NCBI RefSeq assembly: GCF_965198245.1
Contig: NZ_OZ240249.1
Span: 1 to 64,000 of the forward strand
From: Poriferisodalis sp965198245
GTDB taxonomy: Bacteria > Actinomycetota > Acidimicrobiia > Acidimicrobiales > Poriferisodalaceae
Length of the DNA stretch: 64,000 bases
Reading direction: 5' to 3'
The number at the start of each line of letters is the position of its first letter. Position 1 is the stretch's first letter. Shown piece by piece: positions 58,578 to 64,000 of the stretch. A program made the translations under genes and the position numbers. Under the pieces are notes generated by a model, which was not told where the DNA came from, did not search any database, and saw nothing but the letters and a program-made list of their open reading frames with translations.

Positions 58578-59761
58578 TCGTCGTCTCCCGCTTCATGCAG
58601 CAGGTCGAAGCCGACCGCAGTCTGGCTCTCGGGGTCGAGGCTGCGTTCGTACTCAACGATCTTCCGGATGTCCTCTTCGTCCAACACCTTCTTGAAACCG
58701 GGCATTCCGTAGTTGCCCAATCGCGCGAATTCTCCATACGGCACGTTGTCGGCAGCGCCGTCGGAGATGAACGAGACATGTTCTTCGATGTCGGGGAACA
58801 GCCGCTCGAGGCTCACGCCGTTGAGCGCCGGACCGTAGCGTCCGGCCCCGGCAGGTCCAGGCTCGACCATGACCGTGCCGCCGTTGTTGGGAAGTTGAGC
58901 GGGTCCGCGGCCTGGCCAGCGCGGCGTGTGGCAGCGGGCGCAGTGCAGGTCGAACAGGATCTTGCCGTCGGATGCTCCTTCATACTCTTCCGACGCTCTC
59001 GCGGCCTCAAACCGTGCCGTGACCCGAGCGTTCGCCGCTTCATTGATTTCGTCATCGTCTTCGTCATCTGCTTCGTCTTCTTTACCGATCCTCGCGTCCC
59101 ACAACCAGGCGACGAGATCGTCAATCTGCTGGTCGTTGTACGGACCGCCGCCTTCGAGGCCCCAAGCCGGCATTACGCCTCGGCCATAGACGATGATCTG
59201 CCGCACCTCGCTGACTTCGTCCAACGTCTCGGCATCGGTGTCGAAACGCGTGAACACGTCGTCGAGGGAAGGGGCCTCCCATGTCGTGTTGATGTTGAAG
59301 GAGTCCTTGTCGGAGAACTGGTGGCCGATGTCGAGCACCACTGGTGCGAAACGTGCGCCGCCGAGATCAGCGCCATGGCAATCGGTGCATGCCGCCGCAG
59401 CTGCGACGACTTCACCGCGGCTCACGGCCGCTTCGGAGAACGAGGTCACGGCACCCGAACGGCGACCGCCTTCGAGCATCCAGTAGATCGGCAGGACCAG
59501 CGCCATGATCAGCAGCATCAGCACACCGAAGGCCTGCACCTTCTCCAGCCGGCGGCCCTCAAGTTCCTCGTCGTCGGGCATGCGGCCGCGATTGGGCGCC
59601 AGCTCGATCTCGCTGCCCACCTCCGCCTGGGCTTGGCGAATGTTGACGAAGACATAGATCGCCCAGCCGACAACGACAATCGCCATGAGCACGATCGCGA
59701 TCGAACGCTCCGTGCTTGCGGCCAGCAACTGAAGGGCTCCGGGCCCGCTCACATCATGCAC
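58574..59761 (-). CDS. Dihaem membrane-anchored cytochrome c of the bc complex
   Basis: 395 aa from GTG 59761 (GAGGGG 7 nt upstream; GTG 59752 is the alternative). Two membrane helices near residues 15-40 and 75-95 flank a basic/acidic loop. Two haem c sites: CTDCH (AAACTDCHGADLGG) and CARCH (DLHCARCHTPRWPG), with methionine ligand candidates in GVMPAWGLEGG and YGMPGFKKVL. An acidic linker (KEDEADDEDDDE) separates the two domains. Takes the place of cytochrome f/c1 in the complex. Overlaps the Rieske gene. Confidence 0.88.
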   Translation of the reverse strand: MHDVSGPGALQLLAASTERSIAIVLMAIVVVGWAIYVFVNIRQAQAEVGSEIELAPNRGRMPDDEELEGRRLEKVQAFGVLMLLIMALVLPIYWMLEGGRRSGAVTSFSEAAVSRGEVVAAAAACTDCHGADLGGARFAPVVLDIGHQFSDKDSFNINTTWEAPSLDDVFTRFDTDAETLDEVSEVRQIIVYGRGVMPAWGLEGGGPYNDQQIDDLVAWLWDARIGKEDEADDEDDDEINEAANARVTARFEAARASEEYEGASDGKILFDLHCARCHTPRWPGRGPAQLPNNGGTVMVEPGPAGAGRYGPALNGVSLERLFPDIEEHVSFISDGAADNVPYGEFARLGNYGMPGFKKVLDEEDIRKIVEYERSLDPESQTAVGFDLLHEAGDDE

Positions 59762-60641
59762 AATGCGGCCCCTCGAGGCCTTGCCCCGTGGTGTCGGTGC
59801 CGATTGCAGGTCCTTGCGACACGCTCCCGGTGTCAACGAACACGTTGCCTCCCTCGATGGTCACCGGGAACCGATCCATGCCACGAGGCGCTGGGCCAGA
59901 CTTCTTCTCGCCGACGCGGTTGTACTTCGAGCCGTGACAGGGGCACTCGAACCACTGCGAGCTGCCGCACACCGGCACCTTGCAGCCGAGATGCGGGCAC
60001 TTCTGCCACAGTGCGACGTACCCCAGCTTTATGGCATCGAGCACGGCGCCTGAATACACGGGCTCGGCTGCGGCCTGCGTGGCCGAGTCGGTCGGGTACG
60101 GCTGAATGTAACTCTGCGCCTCGGAGAAGTACGAGAAGTTGGCCGCCGGGGTCGACGAGGCGATGGCCTCGTCCACCGATGCGATCGTGCCGATCTTGAC
60201 CTTCGAGCCGAAGCCGCCCGTCGGACGAGGCCACAGGAAGGCGATCATGGCGGCGTTGAAGGTGCCCAGACCGGTCGCCATCAGAATGACCGAGGACCGG
60301 TTCAGGAACTGCCGGCGCGTGACGCCCACCTCGCTGGGAGGCGGAGGTGCCCAGTCCTGCGGCAGCTCAGGCTCGGCGACCGCCACGGGTGCCGGGCGGC
60401 GCTCCAGTGCAACTGAGCGTTCCAGCTCCCGGGCTTGTGAGCTGGCCCCGAACGCGCCGGCGTCATCGCCCGCCGCGGCCTCGCCCGCCGCGGTGGCCGC
60501 CAGCTCGTCGCGCCGACGTGTCTCGCGCGACAGGTACCCCAGGCCGGTGGCATCCCGGCGACGCAGCGAGACGAACGCGACCACCGCACCCAGCACGACG
60601 ATGACCGGGATGGCAATCGCGAGAATCGTTCCGGTGGACAT
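59754..60641 (-). CDS. qcrA: Rieske iron-sulfur protein of the quinol:cytochrome c reductase
   Basis: 295 aa. Rieske 2Fe-2S site: CPHLGC and CPCHGS in KCPHLGCKVPVC and FECPCHGSKYNR. An N-terminal helix (AIAIPVIVVLGAVVAFVSL) and a second one after a twin-arginine-like TRRQFLNRSSVILMATGLGT segment give a multi-pass actinobacterial-type Rieske protein. The region about 45-90 is alanine-rich and disordered. Confidence 0.92.
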   Translation of the reverse strand: MSTGTILAIAIPVIVVLGAVVAFVSLRRRDATGLGYLSRETRRRDELAATAAGEAAAGDDAGAFGASSQARELERSVALERRPAPVAVAEPELPQDWAPPPPSEVGVTRRQFLNRSSVILMATGLGTFNAAMIAFLWPRPTGGFGSKVKIGTIASVDEAIASSTPAANFSYFSEAQSYIQPYPTDSATQAAAEPVYSGAVLDAIKLGYVALWQKCPHLGCKVPVCGSSQWFECPCHGSKYNRVGEKKSGPAPRGMDRFPVTIEGGNVFVDTGSVSQGPAIGTDTTGQGLEGPHCA

Positions 60642-60653
60642 GCCGACGTGCTC

Positions 60654-61418
60654 CTACAGGTGGAAGATGCCGTGCAGACCGGTGTCCCACGGGTAGGTGA
60701 AGTTAAAGCCCTGCCCCCTGAAGAACGAGCCGATGATCACCAGCACCGCCCAGAACATGAGATGGATCGTCTGGATAGACATGGCGAACTTGCGGTCCTC
60801 CGGCCGCATGGACGGGTTCTTGTCGATGTAAGGAGCGAAGGCCAGCAGCACGAGAGCGACGCCGGGAATCGTCACGCCGGCGATCATCGGATCGAACATC
60901 GTGAGCAGTTCCTGCAGGCCCAGGAAGTACCAGGGCGCCTTAGAGGGATTGGGCGTCTCGTTGTGGTTGGCGAGTTCCAGCAGCGGCGCGTTGATGAACA
61001 GCGAGAAGACCAGCGTGAAGGCCGTGATGAATAGCGCGGCGGTGAATTCTGCTGCCAGCAAGTGCGGCCAGACATGGACCTTGTCGCCCGGGCTGGCCTT
61101 GACATCCTGGATCGAGCCCGACTTGACCACCGTCAGCAGGCGGTGGGTGTTGCCCGCCGGCCCCGCCATGAGGGGCGGCAGCGTGGTGGCCACGCCCCCG
61201 CCGGCAGCTGCTGGGCCGCCCGCGGCCATGCCCGCAACAGCGGGCGCGCCGCCGGGCTGCTGGCTGGCTTCCAGCAGTGAGCGCGGGATCGTGACACCGT
61301 CGTCGTCATCGGGCTGCGCGGCAGCCGAGGACGCGGCGTCGCCAGGCGCGGGCGCGCCGGTGGCGCGTGCCTTGGCTTCGGCGCTGCGCCTCAGGAGGTG
61401 TTCGGGGATCTCGGTCAT
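60654..61418 (-). CDS. Cytochrome b C-terminal part (subunit IV-like)
   Basis: 254 aa, three helices, matching b6f subunit IV or the C-terminal half of cytochrome b. About 90 disordered Ala/Gly/Pro-rich residues precede the core, which starts VHVWPHLLAAEFTAALFITA. The Qo-site motif is APWYF (161-165), with Pro where PEWY has Glu; such variants accompany low-potential quinones. The C-terminal helix region ends TGLHGIFHL. Confidence 0.88.
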   Translation of the reverse strand: MTEIPEHLLRRSAEAKARATGAPAPGDAASSAAAQPDDDDGVTIPRSLLEASQQPGGAPAVAGMAAGGPAAAGGGVATTLPPLMAGPAGNTHRLLTVVKSGSIQDVKASPGDKVHVWPHLLAAEFTAALFITAFTLVFSLFINAPLLELANHNETPNPSKAPWYFLGLQELLTMFDPMIAGVTIPGVALVLLAFAPYIDKNPSMRPEDRKFAMSIQTIHLMFWAVLVIIGSFFRGQGFNFTYPWDTGLHGIFHL

Positions 61419-61446
61419 GGCGTTCGTTGCGGGACGTTCAGGGTTC

Positions 61447-62247
61447 CTACAGGGGTCCCGATATACCTCCGTCCTTTCTCACTCTCCAGAAATGGATCGC
61501 CATGAAGATGACGATCACAAAAGGAAGCATCAAGACGTGCAGCACGTACCACCGCAGCAGCGTCTCCGCTCCGATCTGCTGGCCCCCCAGCAGCACAAAG
61601 CGCACTTGGTCACCGAAGACGGGTGTGAACCCCATCATGTTCGTGCCCACCGTCACCGCCCACAGTGAGAGCTGGTCCCACGGGAGCAAGTAGCCCGTGA
61701 AGCTGAGAAGCAACGTCAGTTGCAGCAGCATCACGCCGACGACCCAGTTGAACTCCCGGGGTGCCTTGTAGGCGCCGTGGTAGAAGACCCGCGCCATGTG
61801 CAAGAAGACCGTCAGCACCATGAGGTGCGCAGCCCATCGGTGCATGTTTCGTACGAGCAGGCCGAACGCAACCTGCGTGTGGAGGCTCTCGATGTCCGCC
61901 CAAGCCGCTGTATCTGTAGGTCGGTAGAAGAACATCAGGAAGATGCCCGTGATCGTCAGCAGGATGAACAGGAAGAAGCTGAGACCGCCCAGACATAGCG
62001 TGTAACTGACCTTCACCGCGTGCCGTTTTACCTTCACCGGGTGAAGGTGGTACAGGACGCTGTTCATGACTACGTACGAGCGGTTCCGGGGGCTGTCGGT
62101 GTAGCCCTTGCGGAAGATCGAACCGGGGCGGAAGACCGACGTCCAGAACTGGCTGTCCTGCATCCAATCGGCCGCCTGCGATTGCGCGTTCTGCAGACGC
62201 TGCGGCAGGTTCGGCTTGGATTTGGGGGACTCGAGAGTGTTCGCCAT
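61447..62247 (-). CDS. qcrB: b6-type cytochrome b (N-terminal half)
   Basis: 266 aa, four helices. Haem ligands His136/His150 and His237/His252; the second pair has 14 residues between, as in b6, not 13 as in mitochondrial-type cytochrome b. Cys85 in YTLCLGGLSFFLF matches the cysteine that holds haem ci in b6f and in Bacillus QcrB. FYRPTDTAAWADIE, NMHRWAAHLMVLTVFLHMAR, TGYLLPWDQLSLWAVTVGTN and the end VRKDGGISGPL are nearly the b6 consensus. The split b6 + IV organisation is unusual for Actinobacteria. Confidence 0.92.
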   Translation of the reverse strand: MANTLESPKSKPNLPQRLQNAQSQAADWMQDSQFWTSVFRPGSIFRKGYTDSPRNRSYVVMNSVLYHLHPVKVKRHAVKVSYTLCLGGLSFFLFILLTITGIFLMFFYRPTDTAAWADIESLHTQVAFGLLVRNMHRWAAHLMVLTVFLHMARVFYHGAYKAPREFNWVVGVMLLQLTLLLSFTGYLLPWDQLSLWAVTVGTNMMGFTPVFGDQVRFVLLGGQQIGAETLLRWYVLHVLMLPFVIVIFMAIHFWRVRKDGGISGPL

Positions 62248-62311
62248 ATGTGTTCGATCTAGGTCGACCGGGTCCTTCGCTGTCGCAGCAGTTCAAGCAT
62301 CGGGGCTCGCG

Positions 62312-62728
62312 CTACAGACGCATTCCGTAGGCGTAGCCGTGGGTGTGGGTCCGGCCGTGGACATCGCCCGACGGCGGAGGGGTGTTGCTGACCCTGCCGA
62401 GCGTGATCACGCCGGTCGGGCAGCGGTCGACACACAGCGCACAGCGGGTGCACACGTCGTCGTCGATGATGAAGATGGCGTTGTCGGTGGGATCCAGCCC
62501 CGGCAGGTCCACGCCGACGGCCTCGTCGACCGCCTCGGTGGACACGTACCAGATGCACTTCCATGGGCAGATATCTACGCAGCCCTCGCACTGGATGCAC
62601 TCGGACTGGTCGATATTGATGAACTGCTTCGGCTTGACCGCCGCATCGAGGTACGCGGCATCGACCTGATGCAGGACGTAATCGTCCCGGAACTTGGGCA
62701 TCGGCGGGTTCGCGTCGTTCGCAGCCAT
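62312..62728 (-). CDS. Ferredoxin with two 4Fe-4S clusters, inside the bc operon
   Basis: 138 aa. SECIQCEGCVDICPWKC and CTRCALCVDRCPTG provide eight cysteines. Both sites look complete. The long linker between them (VDEAVGVDLPGLDPTDNAI) is wider than in simple bacterial ferredoxins. The C-terminus is Gly/His/Pro-rich (VHGRTHTHGYAYGMRL). No membrane helix. A soluble ferredoxin in a bc operon is uncommon and suggests an extra electron entry or exit at this complex. Confidence 0.88.
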   Translation of the reverse strand: MAANDANPPMPKFRDDYVLHQVDAAYLDAAVKPKQFINIDQSECIQCEGCVDICPWKCIWYVSTEAVDEAVGVDLPGLDPTDNAIFIIDDDVCTRCALCVDRCPTGVITLGRVSNTPPPSGDVHGRTHTHGYAYGMRL

Positions 62729-62740
62729 CGGTTCGCTCTC

Positions 62741-63175
62741 TCAGTTGCCCTTGATGAGGGGACGACCGTAATCCGAGGTCGCCTCGGCGATGAGCTGGGC
62801 CTTGTCACGCCGCTGCCACCACTTCGACAGCAGCGGAATGCCGACGAGGGCCGCAAGGTGCTCGATCACGACCACGGTGTCGCTGACCTTCTTGAGGTCG
62901 ATGCGCATCGGCGGGAACGTGATGGGAGACGTCATGAACTGTCCCTCAGTGACCAGGAAACGTTCGACCGACCAGCCCCATTCGTTGTCGGTGAGGCGGA
63001 TCCAGCGGTCGGGCACGATCCCGAAGACCAGCAGCATCATCATGAACACGTAGGCCGCCCCCAACATGGCCTCGCCCCAGGTGGTGGGACGGTCAGCGGG
63101 ACGGCGCTTGCCGTACCACATGAAGCCCGCAACCATCAGAGCGGTGACGAGGATCGAGGTGATGAGTGCAACCAC
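62741..63175 (-). CDS. Hypothetical two-helix membrane protein opening the bc operon
   Basis: 144 aa, not recognised. Helix 1 MVALITSILVTALMVAGFMW at the start, helix 2 AMLGAAYVFMMMLLVFGIVP at about 36-55, then a soluble domain with hydrophobic centre (SDTVVVIEHLAALVGIPLLS) and a basic end (KWWQRRDKAQLIAEATSDYG). It precedes the ferredoxin gene by 12 bp and is the first gene of the leftward operon, so it may be the anchor for the ferredoxin. Confidence 0.7.
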   Translation of the reverse strand: MVALITSILVTALMVAGFMWYGKRRPADRPTTWGEAMLGAAYVFMMMLLVFGIVPDRWIRLTDNEWGWSVERFLVTEGQFMTSPITFPPMRIDLKKVSDTVVVIEHLAALVGIPLLSKWWQRRDKAQLIAEATSDYGRPLIKGN

Positions 63176-63506
63176 TCTTTCGTTCCTCCCGCGTTCGGTC
63201 GTCGGCGTGTCAGGACCGCTGCAAGCTGGCGCATTCGATGCTGTACCGAGTACGTCAGCCGCAACGAGACCGGGTCAAAGATTACCGGCACCCCGGCTAT
63301 GGCGCGTGATGTTCTAGCACGACAGCCTGCGGTCGCCACCGTGTCACCGCAATCCGTCACCGCAATCCGAGTTGACTTCTACTGCGCCATTGGAGTGACT
63401 GCGTGGCAGACTTGCGCCTCGGTGCGCTCGGGCGCGTATCGTGCCCTGCGAACTTGGCCCCGCCGGCAATGCCAGAACCCCTGGGGGAAACCCCGCGGAG
63501 GATCCC
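63176..63506. promoter_or_regulatory. Divergent promoter region of the bc operon and a cytochrome c gene
   Basis: 331 bp with no gene on either strand. It must contain promoters for both units. I see a direct repeat around 63340-63370 (GTCACCGCAATCCG twice) but no clear -10/-35 or known operator. GGAGGATCCC before GTG 63507 is the ribosome binding site of the rightward gene. Confidence 0.5.
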
Positions 63507-64000
63507 GTGACCGATGTTCCCGAGTACCTGCTGGAGCGCTCGCGACAGCGTCGCATTGCCTTGGGGGTGCTCGAGGACGACGGCAGCGGGGACGCTGGCG
63601 CCGCTGCTGCGACGGCGCCGGCGGCCGCTGGAGCTCCGGCGGCAGCGCCGGGCCAGGCTGAGATGATCGCTGCGGCACGCGAGGCCGCGAAGCTCGAAAT
63701 CGAACCCGCACCGCCGCCTGACGCCCCATGGGTGGTCGCGGCCCAGACCCGTCACCGGATTCCGATCTGGGTGCTGCCCGTGCTGTTCTGCCTGCCGCTG
63801 TGGGCGTTCGTGTACGTGAAGCTGACCGAGCCGCCGCCCGAGCCGATCACGGCGATTACCGAAGGCGCGAGCACATACTCAGTGCGCTGCGCGAGCTGTC
63901 ATGGCGGCGATGGCTCCGGTTCCGAAGGCGGTGCCGTGGGCCGACCGCTGTGGAACGGCGAGGTGCTGCTGACGTTCCCCAGCCTGGACAATGCGTTCAT
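63507..64000 (+). CDS. Membrane-anchored cytochrome c, cut by window edge
   Basis: Starts at GTG 63507 (GGAGG upstream): MTDVPEYLLERSRQRRIALG, an alanine-rich linker, one membrane helix (PIWVLPVLFCLPLWAFVYVK, about residues 92-111) and a haem c site CASCHGGDGSGSEGG. The remainder lies beyond 64000. It is divergent from the bc operon and is a plausible electron acceptor or partner of it. The first residues are similar in style to the start of the subunit IV-like protein (both have EHLLRRS/EYLLERS). Confidence 0.85.
   Translation, partial: MTDVPEYLLERSRQRRIALGVLEDDGSGDAGAAAATAPAAAGAPAAAPGQAEMIAAAREAAKLEIEPAPPPDAPWVVAAQTRHRIPIWVLPVLFCLPLWAFVYVKLTEPPPEPITAITEGASTYSVRCASCHGGDGSGSEGGAVGRPLWNGEVLLTFPSLDNAF

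Overview
This GC-rich window encodes tRNA-Trp, secE, nusG, rplK and rplA in the usual bacterial order, MenB (menaquinone synthesis), an F420-type luciferase-like oxidoreductase, a phytanoyl-CoA dioxygenase, and very large respiratory operons with translationally coupled genes. Together these suggest a menaquinone-using, aerobic actinobacterium, probably of the class Acidimicrobiia. The placement is inferred from gene content and codon style only.

Layout. 1-2.9 kb: the secE-nusG-rplK-rplA end of the ribosomal/transcription operon, preceded by tRNA-Thr, tRNA-Met, a broken partial tRNA-Met copy and tRNA-Trp, all on the minus strand. 2.9-8.2 kb: a GNAT acetyltransferase, a three-gene RES-toxin operon, menB and a luciferase-like oxidoreductase. 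This first 8 kb is full of apparent frameshifts, even in essential genes, whereas the rest of the window is almost free of them. 8.2-14.7 kb: a nitrogen/sulfur module. A GS-III/GMAS-like ligase, a cysteine dioxygenase-like cupin and a triple-rhodanese protein lie divergently to three split glutamate-synthase-like subunits (mgsABC/glxBCD type). 14.7-22.9 kb: lipid and small-molecule enzymes (crotonase, SRPBCC, DUF1330, PhyH, MaoC, SDR), tRNA-Tyr, YajQ, HtpX, an epimerase and a membrane protein. 22.9-27.5 kb: an ATPase/TOPRIM (DUF3226) pair resembling a defence system, a HAD phosphatase and acetyl-CoA synthetase.

27.6-63.2 kb is an energy-conservation island, read leftwards. First comes a quinol:cytochrome c reductase operon (2-TM protein, 2x[4Fe-4S] ferredoxin, b6-type cytochrome b, subunit IV, Rieske, dihaem cytochrome c, membrane protein). 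It is followed after 69 bp by a complete 14-gene nuoA-N operon. A 2.5-kb interruption then holds a resolvase remnant, a vapBC toxin-antitoxin pair and small ORFs. Next is a second, paralogous nuo operon of 11 genes that lacks nuoE, nuoF and nuoG and ends in a MidA/NDUFAF7-type complex I methyltransferase. A further cytochrome c gene runs divergently off the right edge.

How it works together. Both complex I versions would feed the menaquinone pool (MenB is encoded here). The b6-type complex, whose Qo motif is APWY rather than PEWY as expected for a low-potential quinone, would pass electrons to c-type cytochromes. The EFG-less complex I has no NADH module in this window, so its electron donor is open; the ferredoxin in the bc operon is one candidate. 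The most promising less-described pieces are the RES three-gene operon, the ATPase-DUF3226 pair, the GS-III/mgs/dioxygenase/rhodanese cluster, and the bc-plus-ferredoxin/double complex I island.
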